Shown: in pieces, positions 1 to 9,081 of the stretch
Numbering within the stretch: position 1 is the first letter of the stretch
Layout: every line of letters starts with the position of its first letter
NCBI RefSeq assembly: GCF_004216715.1
Contig: NZ_SGXG01000001.1
Location: 248,001-312,000, forward strand
DNA from: Cecembia calidifontis
GTDB taxonomy: Bacteria > Bacteroidota > Bacteroidia > Cytophagales > Cyclobacteriaceae
Direction: 5' to 3'
DNA: 64,000 nucleotides
Made by a program: the position numbers and the translations under genes
The notes under the pieces: model-generated
What the model was told of the DNA's origin: nothing
Seen by the model: only the letters and a program-made list of their open reading frames with translations
Databases searched by the model: none

Positions 1-133
1 TAAAATCATTTTCATTAATGGACATAAAAAAGATGGGAAAAGTCTCATGGTAGAAAAGGTTTAAGTTCAATCAAAAATTAAACAAAAACCACAACAAATC
101 AAAGGGTTACAAGCCCAAATCAACGCCCCCCAG

Positions 134-706
134 TTAAAGAATATCAAAAAGGAGATAGGCCAAAAATGAGCAAACACCTATAGCCAGACCGAGAAGAAAG
201 ACATTATAAGCATATCCCAAGAGATTATACTTGTTTTTTAAGACCTTCCCTTGGTAATATAAGGTGACTGCCATGTGGCTGTTCAGCTCGCTACGGGAAG
301 GAAGTATTTTTTCGAGTTCCTTTAAAAATCCTTCTTTGGAATAAGCTGAACTCTCACCGAAAAACAAAAGACTACCTTGGTTTGGATTACTGGGCACTGT
401 TTTATCATCCACTATTTTAGGCTTAGCAGCCTGCACCCCCAAAATTGTAGAAATGAAACAGGTTATTAAAATAAATACGAGAGGTATAATCAATTTAGAA
501 CCATACAGATCAATTTTATTGGAAATCGTCCCATATCCCGATATGGCAATAATAGATGAAATAACCAGGGCATTGATACTGATAACCATATTGGCCTTGT
601 TGTCTGCGATCTGCAGCAGATTGCAATTGTTTTTAAATGCCACCCTAAAAAATGTCTGCCTCTCCCGTTCAGATTTTTCTTTTTTAGACGATAGTTCTTC
701 CTGCAT
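134..706 (-). CDS. PycTM-like (DUF5706) membrane protein
   Basis: A 190-residue protein. It has a charged N-terminus, then the conserved-looking stretch LLQIADNKANMVISINALVI (about residues 30-50) that runs into a first membrane helix, a second helix near 70-93, a soluble segment and a C-terminal helix near 165-188. The ADNKAN-x-ISxNA pattern is what I recognise from the Pycsar effector transmembrane family (PycTM, formerly DUF5706). In that family, cyclic pyrimidine nucleotides trigger membrane damage during phage defence. No nucleotidyl cyclase lies beside it: clpB is upstream on the same strand, separated by a terminator, and only 133 bases are visible downstream. It could therefore be a free-standing relative with another role. 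The family call is fairly sure and the defence role is inferred. Confidence 0.65.
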   Translation of the reverse strand: MQEELSSKKEKSERERQTFFRVAFKNNCNLLQIADNKANMVISINALVISSIIAISGYGTISNKIDLYGSKLIIPLVFILITCFISTILGVQAAKPKIVDDKTVPSNPNQGSLLFFGESSAYSKEGFLKELEKILPSRSELNSHMAVTLYYQGKVLKNKYNLLGYAYNVFLLGLAIGVCSFLAYLLFDIL

Positions 707-858
707 ATAAGTTTGGTTTCGGGTAATTAATTTACAAAAAATTTCTCCTCAACCACTGAATTGTAAAATAAAGATGGATGGAGAACTTTAAAAATATGAG
801 TAAACCTTTTTTTTATACATCAGGGCTTCCTCTTGGTATTCACATAAAAAAATAAAAG

Positions 859-885
859 AGGCTGTCCCTATTTTTGGGACAGCCT
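859..885 (-). terminator. Intrinsic terminator downstream of clpB
   Basis: Perfect 10-bp stem: AGGCTGTCCC at 859-868 pairs with GGGACAGCCT at 876-885 around a 7-nt loop. On the minus strand it is followed by CTTTTATTTTTTT. It lies just past the clpB stop and separates clpB from the PycTM-like gene. Confidence 0.85.
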
Positions 886-907
886 TAGATAAAATGTGTT
901 GGCTTTG

Positions 908-3520
908 TTATACCGCTATGGTATCCACATTTTTGAAGTAAACCTGCTTGTCAGCATCTAGGTCCACCAATACTGCAGAATCGCTCTTTATATAACCTGC
1001 CAAAATTTGTTTGGACAGCTCATTGAGAATCAATCGCTGCATGGTTCTCTTAAGTGGTCTTGCTCCAAACTGTGGGTCAAAGCCTACTTCTCCTAGATAA
1101 TCCAGTACCTCCTGTGTCGCCTCAATCTCAATATTGGCTTCTGCCAGTCGTTTTTGGATTTCCCTCCACTGTATATCCACTATTTTTCTGGTGACTTCTT
1201 TATTGAGCGGTTCAAACATGATCACCTCATCTATCCTATTGAGGAACTCCGGTCTCACGGATTTCTTCAACAGGTCAAAGACCTCGGCTTTGGTTTTTTC
1301 CATTACCTCTTCTTTGTTCCACTCTTCCATTTCGGCAAACCTCTCCTGAATCAGGTGCGAACCGATATTGGTGGTAAGGATGATGATGGTGTTTTTGAAA
1401 TTGGCCACCCTACCTTTATTGTCTGTCAACCTTCCGTCATCCAGCACCTGTAGCAGGATATTGAACACATCCGGATGGGCTTTTTCGATTTCATCCAACA
1501 GGACTACAGAATAAGGCTTGCGTCTGACCGCCTCAGTCAATTGCCCTCCTTCATCATAGCCTACATATCCCGGAGGCGCTCCCACCAATCTGGATACCGC
1601 ATGCCTTTCCTGATATTCGGACATATCTATTCTCACCATGGCATTCTCATCATTGAAGAGGTATTCTGCCAAAGCTTTGGCCAATTCTGTCTTACCCACA
1701 CCGGTGGTACCCAAAAAGATAAATGAACCTATCGGACGCTTGGGATCCTGTAGCCCAGCCCTGCTTCTTCTTACCGCATCGGAAAGTGCAGCAATAGCCT
1801 CTCTTTGTCCCGCGACACGTTTGCCCAACTCATCTTCCAGGTGGAGGAGTTTTTCCCTCTCACTTTGGATCATTTTGGAAAGAGGAATTCCTGTCCATTT
1901 GGAAACCACAGCAGCAATATCTTCATGGTCCACTTCTTCTTTCAATAATGGCGAACCCTGTTGCATTTCAGCCAACTGCTTTTTGTAGTTTTCAAGTTTT
2001 TGCTCTGCCTCTACAATCTTTCCGTATCGGATTTCGGCCACCTTACCAAAATCACCCGCCCTTTCTGCCTGTTCGGCCTCAAGCTTCAGCTTTTCAATAT
2101 TCTCTTTTTCTGTCCTAATACCGGTGATCACTGATTTTTCCGACTCCCACTTGGCTTTCACAGACTGCCTTTTTTCTGACAATTCAGCGATTTCTTTGCT
2201 TAGGATAGCTTCCTTATCCTTGTTGTTTTCTCTTCTGATGGCTTCACGTTCAATCTCCAGCTGCATGATCCTACGGTTGAGTTCATCCAGTTCCTGAGGC
2301 AGGGAATCAATCTCCATCCTCAACTTGGCTGCCGCCTCGTCCATCAGGTCAATGGCTTTATCTGGAAGGAAACGATCGGAAATGTACCGCTGGGAAAGTT
2401 CGACTGCTGCAATGACTGCATCATCTTTGATCCTTACCCCATGGTGGAGTTCGTACTTGTCCTTGATCCCCCTCAAGATGGAAATGGCATCCGCTGCATC
2501 AGGCTCATCGACCATGACTGCCTGGAATCTTCTTTCCAAAGCCTTATCTTTCTCGATGTACTTTTGGTATTCTTTGAGTGTGGTTGCTCCAATGGCATGA
2601 AGCTCTCCCCTTGCAAGGGCAGGTTTCAACAGGTTGGCCGCATCCATGGCCCCTTCCCCTCCTCCTCCGGCACCAATCAGGGTGTGGATCTCATCAATAA
2701 AGAGAATGATCTCTCCTTCTGAATCAGTCACTTCCTTGATTACTGCTTTCAGCCTTTCTTCAAACTCACCTTTGTACTTAGCGCCTGCCACAAGCAAGCC
2801 CATGTCAAGGGATATAATGGTTTTGGATTTGAGGTTTTCCGGCACGTCACCACTTACGATCCTCTGGGCCAGTCCTTCGACTATGGCAGTCTTACCCACA
2901 CCTGGCTCACCCAGTAGGATAGGATTGTTTTTGGTCCTTCTGGCCAATATCTGTAAAACCCTTCGTATTTCTTCATCCCGGCCGATTACAGGGTCAATCT
3001 TTCCCTTCTTGGCCAGATCATTCAGGTTTTTGGAATATTTCTCCAAAGCCCTGTATTTGGATTCTGCGTTTTGGTCTGTCACTTTATTTCCTTTTCTTAA
3101 TTCCTTGATAGCTTCGATCAGTGCTTTTTCACTCATTCCCTGATCTTTCAATAGCTGGGCAGTTTTATCGGTACCTGCCAAAATACCCAAGAGCAAATGC
3201 TCAATGGCTACAAACTCATCCCCAAAGGTCTTAAGGTAATCTTTAGCCTTTACCATCACCTGATTGGCCGCATTGGATAAGTAGGGTTGCTGACCGCTCA
3301 CTTTGGGAAGCCCCCTGATGATTTCGTCAGTTTTTTGAACCACCAAAGTCTTATTCACGGCAAGTTTTTGAAGAAGAAAGTCGGTGACATTTTCATCCTC
3401 GGAAAAAATGCCTTTGAGCAGATGAGCAGGTTCTATGGCCTGCTGTTGCTCTGCCATAGCAAGCTCCGCCGCTTTTTGGATGGCTTCCTGTGATTTGATG
3501 GTAAATTGTTTGAAATCCAT
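908..3520 (-). CDS. clpB: ATP-dependent disaggregase ClpB
   Basis: A full-length ClpB/Hsp104 chaperone of 870 residues, the usual size. It extracts polypeptides from aggregates with the help of DnaK. Domains in order: Clp N-domain repeats (about 1-145), first AAA+ module with Walker A GEPGVGKTAIVEGL near 205 and Walker B ILFIDEIHTLIGAG, the coiled-coil middle domain (about 405-525) that separates ClpB from ClpA/ClpC, second AAA+ module with Walker A GTTGVGKTELAKAL near 605 and Walker B VVLLDEIEKAHPDVF, and a C-terminal D2-small domain. The start MDFKQFTIKSQEA is the family's typical N-terminus. It is monocistronic, with its own terminator. I saw no clear heat-shock promoter or CIRCE element upstream. 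Confidence 0.98.
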   Translation of the reverse strand: MDFKQFTIKSQEAIQKAAELAMAEQQQAIEPAHLLKGIFSEDENVTDFLLQKLAVNKTLVVQKTDEIIRGLPKVSGQQPYLSNAANQVMVKAKDYLKTFGDEFVAIEHLLLGILAGTDKTAQLLKDQGMSEKALIEAIKELRKGNKVTDQNAESKYRALEKYSKNLNDLAKKGKIDPVIGRDEEIRRVLQILARRTKNNPILLGEPGVGKTAIVEGLAQRIVSGDVPENLKSKTIISLDMGLLVAGAKYKGEFEERLKAVIKEVTDSEGEIILFIDEIHTLIGAGGGGEGAMDAANLLKPALARGELHAIGATTLKEYQKYIEKDKALERRFQAVMVDEPDAADAISILRGIKDKYELHHGVRIKDDAVIAAVELSQRYISDRFLPDKAIDLMDEAAAKLRMEIDSLPQELDELNRRIMQLEIEREAIRRENNKDKEAILSKEIAELSEKRQSVKAKWESEKSVITGIRTEKENIEKLKLEAEQAERAGDFGKVAEIRYGKIVEAEQKLENYKKQLAEMQQGSPLLKEEVDHEDIAAVVSKWTGIPLSKMIQSEREKLLHLEDELGKRVAGQREAIAALSDAVRRSRAGLQDPKRPIGSFIFLGTTGVGKTELAKALAEYLFNDENAMVRIDMSEYQERHAVSRLVGAPPGYVGYDEGGQLTEAVRRKPYSVVLLDEIEKAHPDVFNILLQVLDDGRLTDNKGRVANFKNTIIILTTNIGSHLIQERFAEMEEWNKEEVMEKTKAEVFDLLKKSVRPEFLNRIDEVIMFEPLNKEVTRKIVDIQWREIQKRLAEANIEIEATQEVLDYLGEVGFDPQFGARPLKRTMQRLILNELSKQILAGYIKSDSAVLVDLDADKQVYFKNVDTIAV

Positions 3521-3721
3521 GGTTAAAGTTGGTTAATTATGATAATTTAGAGACTCCACTTGGAAGTCCATTTTCTTAAATCAAATTTTTTACCAAAGCA
3601 AAAAACAGCCAAAAAACGGAAAATTTGTCCGATTCATGCAGATTCACGGTCTTAAACAGGACTATTTGACAGAAGAACCCTAAACCGGCCAGGGGAATCC
3701 TACAATTATTTGCCGGAATTA

Positions 3722-4192
3722 TTAGTCTTTTGGTTTGGCATACCTTTCCATTTCCCTTTGGTACCTATCAATATCCATTTTTAGTTTTTCTACAGAAATT
3801 TCTGTTTTCTTAATCCCCAATTCCATTTTCGAAATATCAGCACTGGAAACCTTCCCTTTATTGATAGCCTTTTCCATTTTCAATCTTTGCTTGGCAAGTT
3901 TGATTTCTGTTTTATGCTTATTATTCAAAGCTTTTTCATAATTACTTATGGCCTTCTCATAATTGGCGATTCTTTTTTGCTCTGCCTTTTCTCTAGCCAT
4001 GATTTCCTTTTCATTTTTTGCCTGAGCTTTCATTTCTGCCTTCTCTTGGGCAAGCCTTTTCTTTTCTTCCTGGACTACTTTTTTGGCATCCACCAATTCC
4101 TGTTGGCTCTTTTCATCTACCTCTTGGGCAAAAAGGTGGCCGGCTGATGAAATTAAAAAAAACGTAAATAAGGCAATTGCAAATTTTCTCAT
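3722..4192 (-). CDS. Secreted coiled-coil protein of unknown function
   Basis: A 156-residue protein with a clear Sec signal peptide (MRKFAIALFTFFLISSAGHLFAQ, cleavage probably after AQ near residue 23). The rest is highly charged, rich in Lys, Glu, Ala and Gln, with heptad-like spacing across about residues 30-150. That predicts a long periplasmic helix or coiled coil. It has no Cys and no enzyme motif. It is transcribed alone, divergent from the hybrid kinase at 4354. Small Lys/Glu-rich exported proteins of this kind are common in Cytophagales, but I do not recognise a named family. Confidence 0.75.
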   Translation of the reverse strand: MRKFAIALFTFFLISSAGHLFAQEVDEKSQQELVDAKKVVQEEKKRLAQEKAEMKAQAKNEKEIMAREKAEQKRIANYEKAISNYEKALNNKHKTEIKLAKQRLKMEKAINKGKVSSADISKMELGIKKTEISVEKLKMDIDRYQREMERYAKPKD

Positions 4193-4353
4193 AACAATAC
4201 ATTTTGGTTTTTAGATTTACCTCAGAATAATTTTCCAAAAATCAGCTTTGACACCGTATGATTTTTTTCAAAAATTAATTCTGATATTTTTACATAGACT
4301 TATCCTCTAATTTAAAAAGATAAATATTAATTTGCTTGTTGAAATTGATAATT

Positions 4354-7300
4354 ATGGACATTCAATTTGCTTATAACCCTTTCGCAATCCCAATATTTTT
4401 AACGAGCATTATTTTTCTTGGACTATTCCTGCTTTCAACAAAAAGATCGAATCAGCTTGGAGAAAAATATTTTTCCTACCTTATGGTGGGCTGTTTTTTT
4501 TACTCTTTTTTTTATGGAGTTGAACTATTGGGGGCTACGCCCAGCACCATCAAACTTTTTTATTCTTTGGAATTTCTTGGGGATGTCTTCATTTCCCCTT
4601 TGCTTTTACTCTTTGTCCTAAAATATTCTGACCGATCAGACATAATCAATAAGACTTGGATCAATATACTTTTTGCGCTTTCCGGCTTGTTTTTGATATT
4701 CGTTTTAACCAATGATTGGCACCAGCTTTTTTATTATGAAATCAGCACAAAATTCAATGGTTATTTTACCTCTGTATCTATTGACCCCAACATCCTTCAC
4801 TGGCTTTATGTAATTTACAATACCCTGCTTATCATAACCTCTAACATCCTCTTATTGAGAATGATTTTTTCTGTGCCAACCATTTACAGGGGGCAAGTGC
4901 TGATCATGCTTCTTGGAACATTTATTCCATGGATAGCCTACATCATGATGATTTTTGGCTTTTATCCCTACGGGCTGGACCCGGTTCCTTTTTTCCTTGC
5001 CATCAGTGCTATCCTGTTGTACTGGGCTTTATTCAAATACAAGCTTTTCAGAATTAATCCAATCGCATTCAAAACCATCTTTGACAACCTCTCAGATGGT
5101 ATTTTGATCATTGATGAAAGCGGGGAGATTATCGCCCAAAACAGACGTGCACAATATATTTTGGATACAATATTGCCAAACAAGAAGTTTACTGCAATAC
5201 ATCAGATTACCCAAAGCTGGACTGACCTGGCCGAACTTTTCCTTCCTGAACAAGCCAAAAAACTATTTGAATTTTACTTGGAGAAGGATGGCAGGTATTA
5301 CTTGGCATTTTTGAAAAAAATCACGGAAGGGGAAGATGTTAACATTAAAAGAACCCAATATTTGTTTTTCAGGGATATCACCAGTCAAAAACAAGCTGAA
5401 GAAAGGATCCGGGCAAATGAACAAAAGCTCCAAAGCATCAATACCTCCCTGTTAAGAAATGAGAAAATGCTCACTTCTATAGCATTTGCTACAAAGGAAT
5501 TGTTATCCAATGCCGATTTCCAAAAAGCTACCCAGAAAGCCATCACCATTCTGGGGGACGGTGCAGGTGCTGACCGCGCTTATCTTTTTGAAAATAGCAT
5601 GGATGAAGAAGGCAACTATTTTAGCTCTCAGCGGTTTGAATGGAGCGCCTTGGGGGTCCCCCCGGAAATTGATAATCCAGAGCTTCAAAACCTTCCCATC
5701 AGCTTATTCGGAGAGTCCATGAAATTCCTGTTGGAAAATGAGGTTTATTTCAATATAGTTTCAAAAATTGAAGATGAAGGTCTCAAAGGGCTTTTGGAAA
5801 GTCAGGGAATTAAATCCATCCTGCTTATACCAATTTTCGTTGAGAAGAGATTTTGGGGTTTTGTGGGATTCGATGACTGTCAGAAGGAAAGGGAATGGAG
5901 CGAGGCGGAGACAGCATTGCTCATCAGTTTCGCTGAAAGTATTTCCAATGCTGTGGAGCGGAAAAACATGGAACAAAACCTCAGGTTATCCATGCAACAA
6001 GCGAATGAAGCCAGTGTTGCCAAATCAGAATTTCTGGCAAACATGAGCCATGAAATCAGGACACCACTAAACGGGGTAATCGGTTTTTCTGATTTATTAA
6101 TGAAAACGAATCTAGATGAAACCCAAAAGGAATTCATTCAATCCATTATGCAATCCGGCAAACTCCTCTTGGACCTGATCAATGACATCCTGGATTTTTC
6201 AAAAATTGAGGCCGGAAAATTGGAGCTTAGTCCAACAAAAGTTAAGCTGGAAGGTTTGGCCAAAGAAACCTTGAAATTGATTGAACCATCTATCGATAAA
6301 AAGAACATTGGATTAAAGCTCAGTATGACTGATGTTTTGCCCGGTACCGTCTGGGTGGATGCCACCAGGTTGAAGCAGGTTATGATCAACCTACTGAGCA
6401 ATGCCTCTAAGTTTACCCATGAAGGTGAAATTGAATTATCCATCAAGAAACTCGGCCATAGCCATGACGGAAAATATATTGATCTGGAATTTTCTGTAAG
6501 GGACACTGGAATTGGTATTTCTAAAGAGAAAGAAAAAGTGATTTTTGAGGCCTTTGCGCAGGAAGACAATTCCACGACAAGAAAATATGGGGGAACAGGT
6601 TTAGGACTTACCATCAGTAACAAAATCCTGCAATTGATGGAATCCCATCTGGAACTTGAAACAGAACTTGGTAAAGGAAGCCGCTTCTTTTTTAAACTGA
6701 GCCTGCCAATTGCAGAAACGGAAGAAATGCTTGAGGAAGATAAAGCTTCTGCTAAAGCGGAAAAACCTGAACCAATTGTGCATCCAAATCCACAAAAAAC
6801 AAATGGTGTTTTAAAAATCCTTTTAGTAGATGACAATCCAGTAAATATGTTATTGGCAAAAACTATTGTCAAAAACCTTCTCCCTGGATGTAAAATATTG
6901 GAAGCCAAAAACGGCAGGGAAGCTGTCGAATTGTTTTCCAATGAAAATCCTTCGATGATCTTCATGGATATTCAAATGCCTGAGATGAGCGGGTATGAGG
7001 CAACTATTGCCATTCGCCAAATTGAAAACAATACAAGAAGAGTTCCCATTGTGGCCCTAACTGCAGGAACAGTCAAAGGGGAATTTGAGAGGTGTATTGA
7101 AGTTGGCATGGACAACTATCTTTCCAAACCAGTGGTAGTGGCTGATATCCAGGAAATGCTGGACAAATATATAGGAACCCAGAAAATAGAAGAGGATAAA
7201 AAAGTCTTGTCCAGATTGGATGAATTCAGGAAATCGGATCCTGAATTTTTCAGGCAATTACTGGAAGTCAGCCTCCAAAATATTGAAAAGATAAAAGGCG

Positions 7301-7536
7301 ACCTTGCAAAAACCCTGAAAGAAGGAAATCTGAAATCAGTCAAACAAGCTTGCCATGCCCTTAAGGGTGTAGCCCTGAACCTTGACTTTAAACATTTGGC
7401 AGAATTATGTACCTCTGTTGAATTATTTGAAGAATTGGAAAAGGAAAATAACCGTTCAACTTTCGAAAAAATCCTGGAAGAATCAGATAAAACCGTGGCT
7501 GAACTGAAAAAGGAACTCGAAGTACTGAAAAAATAA
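4354..7536 (+). CDS. Hybrid sensor histidine kinase (7TM-PAS-GAF-HisKA-HATPase-REC-Hpt)
   Basis: About 1060 residues from the ATG at 4354; an in-frame TTG at 4336 would add six residues and is less likely. The N-terminus (1-230) is a seven-helix membrane sensor of the histidine kinase N-terminal 7TM type. A PAS-like domain follows (about 240-350, DGILIIDESGEIIAQNRRAQ), then a linker helix, a GAF-like domain (about 380-535), HisKA with the phospho-acceptor in NMSHEIRTPLNGVIGFSDLL, HATPase_c with NLLSNASKFTHEG, DTGIGIS and GGTGLGLTIS, a receiver with LLVDDNPVN, phospho-Asp in FMDIQMPEMSGYE and Lys in YLSKPV, and a C-terminal Hpt domain with its His in ACHALKGVALN. A complete His-Asp-His phosphorelay in one chain implies a separate output regulator, which is not adjacent. 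The ligand is unknown. Confidence 0.93.
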   Translation: MDIQFAYNPFAIPIFLTSIIFLGLFLLSTKRSNQLGEKYFSYLMVGCFFYSFFYGVELLGATPSTIKLFYSLEFLGDVFISPLLLLFVLKYSDRSDIINKTWINILFALSGLFLIFVLTNDWHQLFYYEISTKFNGYFTSVSIDPNILHWLYVIYNTLLIITSNILLLRMIFSVPTIYRGQVLIMLLGTFIPWIAYIMMIFGFYPYGLDPVPFFLAISAILLYWALFKYKLFRINPIAFKTIFDNLSDGILIIDESGEIIAQNRRAQYILDTILPNKKFTAIHQITQSWTDLAELFLPEQAKKLFEFYLEKDGRYYLAFLKKITEGEDVNIKRTQYLFFRDITSQKQAEERIRANEQKLQSINTSLLRNEKMLTSIAFATKELLSNADFQKATQKAITILGDGAGADRAYLFENSMDEEGNYFSSQRFEWSALGVPPEIDNPELQNLPISLFGESMKFLLENEVYFNIVSKIEDEGLKGLLESQGIKSILLIPIFVEKRFWGFVGFDDCQKEREWSEAETALLISFAESISNAVERKNMEQNLRLSMQQANEASVAKSEFLANMSHEIRTPLNGVIGFSDLLMKTNLDETQKEFIQSIMQSGKLLLDLINDILDFSKIEAGKLELSPTKVKLEGLAKETLKLIEPSIDKKNIGLKLSMTDVLPGTVWVDATRLKQVMINLLSNASKFTHEGEIELSIKKLGHSHDGKYIDLEFSVRDTGIGISKEKEKVIFEAFAQEDNSTTRKYGGTGLGLTISNKILQLMESHLELETELGKGSRFFFKLSLPIAETEEMLEEDKASAKAEKPEPIVHPNPQKTNGVLKILLVDDNPVNMLLAKTIVKNLLPGCKILEAKNGREAVELFSNENPSMIFMDIQMPEMSGYEATIAIRQIENNTRRVPIVALTAGTVKGEFERCIEVGMDNYLSKPVVVADIQEMLDKYIGTQKIEEDKKVLSRLDEFRKSDPEFFRQLLEVSLQNIEKIKGDLAKTLKEGNLKSVKQACHALKGVALNLDFKHLAELCTSVELFEELEKENNRSTFEKILEESDKTVAELKKELEVLKK

Positions 7537-7540
7537 AAAA

Positions 7541-7566
7541 GGGAGCGCTCCGGCTCCCTTTTTTAT
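7541..7566. terminator. Bidirectional terminator between the hybrid kinase and dipeptidase genes
   Basis: GGGAGC (7541-7546) pairs with GCTCCC (7553-7558). The hairpin is flanked by an A-run on the left and a T-run on the right, so it can end transcription from both convergent genes. The T-run overlaps the dipeptidase stop. Confidence 0.85.
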
Positions 7567-8807
7567 TTACCTGCCACCGCTTCCACATCTTTCCAGACCC
7601 GGAAGAAATTTTTATAACAGATCTTTTCGACATCTTCTTTGCTATAACCTCTTTTGAGCAGTTCTGCAATAATATTGGGATACATAGAAGCATCCTTCAA
7701 TCCCTCCGGCAAGGTATCCCCAACCCCATCAAAATCCGATCCCAGGCCCACATGATCAATCCCGACCAATTTCACCACATGATCAATATGGTCTACTACT
7801 TTGGACACATGTACTGTTGGTTTTTTATCTGCAGAATAAGCCCTGATATATTCCTGGGCTTTTTCATCCCTATAGCTCAGGTTATTTTCCTTCAACCACT
7901 CCTGGACATGTTCCCTTATGGCCGAATTGGCATCAGAGTACGCTTGATCCAGGAAACTTCCTCCAAAAGTGATCATGACCATACCATTCTTTTCGGCAAT
8001 TTTTTGAATGATTTCGTCAGACACATTTCTTTCAAATCCAGGAGTAAAAGCCCTCACAGAGCTATGGGTAGCGACTACCGGGGCTTTGGATACTTCAGCC
8101 ACATCAAAAAATGTCTTGTCCGTAACATGGGACACATCCACGATCATCCCCAATCGGTTCATCTCCTTGACTACATCCTTGCCAAACTCGCTTAATCCTC
8201 CATGCGTCTCCGCATCATCATAGGAGGAATCCCCCACCAGATTATCTTTTCCATGGGTAAGGGTCATATACCTAATGCCTTTATTGTAAAAATAGGCTAC
8301 ATTGGATAAGTCGTCTTCAATGGCTGCTGCATTTTCAATTCCCATTGGAAGGGATAATAGGCCTTTTTTAAAGTTTGATTCAATTTCTTCCGGGGATCTG
8401 GCAAAAGCCAATTTGTCAGGCCAGGTATTGATCATCCTTTCTACCATCATAATCAGGGTATCTGCCAAGCCCTTGGCGCCACCCGTTTCCTGGTATGATG
8501 CAGGAATATATATTGCCATAAACGGAGCATCCACCCCTCCTTCTTTTGCCCTTACATAATCAATATTCCCCTGATCGCTCCTGCTCATAAAATCAAACAC
8601 CTCGCCTCTCATGTGGTGCCCCATATTGTACATCCTAAAAGGAAGATCCATATGGCCATCCACTATGATGGTATTTTGAGCGATTTCTTTGGCAATTTCC
8701 AACCTCTCCTCATCGGTTAATACCGTGTAATCTACTTTTTCAGCCTGTGGGGAACTGCATGCAGATACAATCCCTAGCAAAAGGATAAATAATATGTTTT
8801 TCTTCAT
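7563..8807 (-). CDS. Membrane dipeptidase, peptidase family M19, lipoprotein
   Basis: A 414-residue zinc dipeptidase of the renal dipeptidase family. These hydrolyse dipeptides, including some with D-residues. The N-terminus MKKNILFILLLGIVSACSS is a lipoprotein signal with a lipobox ending at Cys17, so it is exported and anchored. Metal and active-site motifs are present: VDGHMDLPFRM (HxD) near 52, MGIENAAAIEDD with the bridging Glu near 155, LTHGKDN, VDVSHVTDKTFFDV and THSSVRAF for the metal His residues, and VGLGSDFDGVGDTLPEGL near 350. It is monocistronic and divergent from the desaturase. A peptide-scavenging role in the periplasm is inferred from the family. Confidence 0.93.
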   Translation of the reverse strand: MKKNILFILLLGIVSACSSPQAEKVDYTVLTDEERLEIAKEIAQNTIIVDGHMDLPFRMYNMGHHMRGEVFDFMSRSDQGNIDYVRAKEGGVDAPFMAIYIPASYQETGGAKGLADTLIMMVERMINTWPDKLAFARSPEEIESNFKKGLLSLPMGIENAAAIEDDLSNVAYFYNKGIRYMTLTHGKDNLVGDSSYDDAETHGGLSEFGKDVVKEMNRLGMIVDVSHVTDKTFFDVAEVSKAPVVATHSSVRAFTPGFERNVSDEIIQKIAEKNGMVMITFGGSFLDQAYSDANSAIREHVQEWLKENNLSYRDEKAQEYIRAYSADKKPTVHVSKVVDHIDHVVKLVGIDHVGLGSDFDGVGDTLPEGLKDASMYPNIIAELLKRGYSKEDVEKICYKNFFRVWKDVEAVAGK

Positions 8808-8944
8808 GGCGTTTAGAGTTTAAGAACCAAAATACTGTTTTGACATGGCCAAATTGCCTGAAGATTTATAAACGGTCAAATACTGGCGATGGAACGTGTA
8901 AAAGTTAGCTAAAAATAAAAGACTATATTAAATGTGGCGTGCAA

Positions 8945-8976
8945 GAAGAAACCCAAAACAGAAATCGGGTTTCTTC
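8945..8976. other. Strong hairpin in the dipeptidase-desaturase intergenic region
   Basis: Perfect 10-bp inverted repeat: GAAGAAACCC (8945-8954) and GGGTTTCTTC (8967-8976) with a 12-nt loop. No T-run follows on either strand, so it is not a textbook terminator. It lies between two divergent genes. Confidence 0.6.
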
Positions 8977-9033
8977 GCGCTTAAATTCGTTTATTGTCCT
9001 TACCTTTAGGGAAAATCAATCTTTACCATTAAA

Positions 9034-9069
9034 TTTTCCTACGGAATTTTATTCCGGTGTGTAGGAAAA
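9034..9069 (+). promoter_or_regulatory. Two-stem hairpin in the 5' leader of the desaturase gene
   Basis: TTTTCCTAC (9034-9042) pairs perfectly with GTAGGAAAA (9061-9069). Inside it GGAAT and ATTCC (9043-9055) form a second short stem. The structure ends 12 nt before the ATG at 9082, where it could hide or protect the ribosome-binding region. The structure is seen directly; a regulatory role is inferred. Confidence 0.5.
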
Positions 9070-9081
9070 ATAACCCTTAGC

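Noticed and set aside
6138..6965. Minus-strand frame of 275 codons opposite the hybrid kinase
   Set aside because: Antisense to conserved HisKA and HATPase motifs; Ser-rich as expected for a mirror frame.
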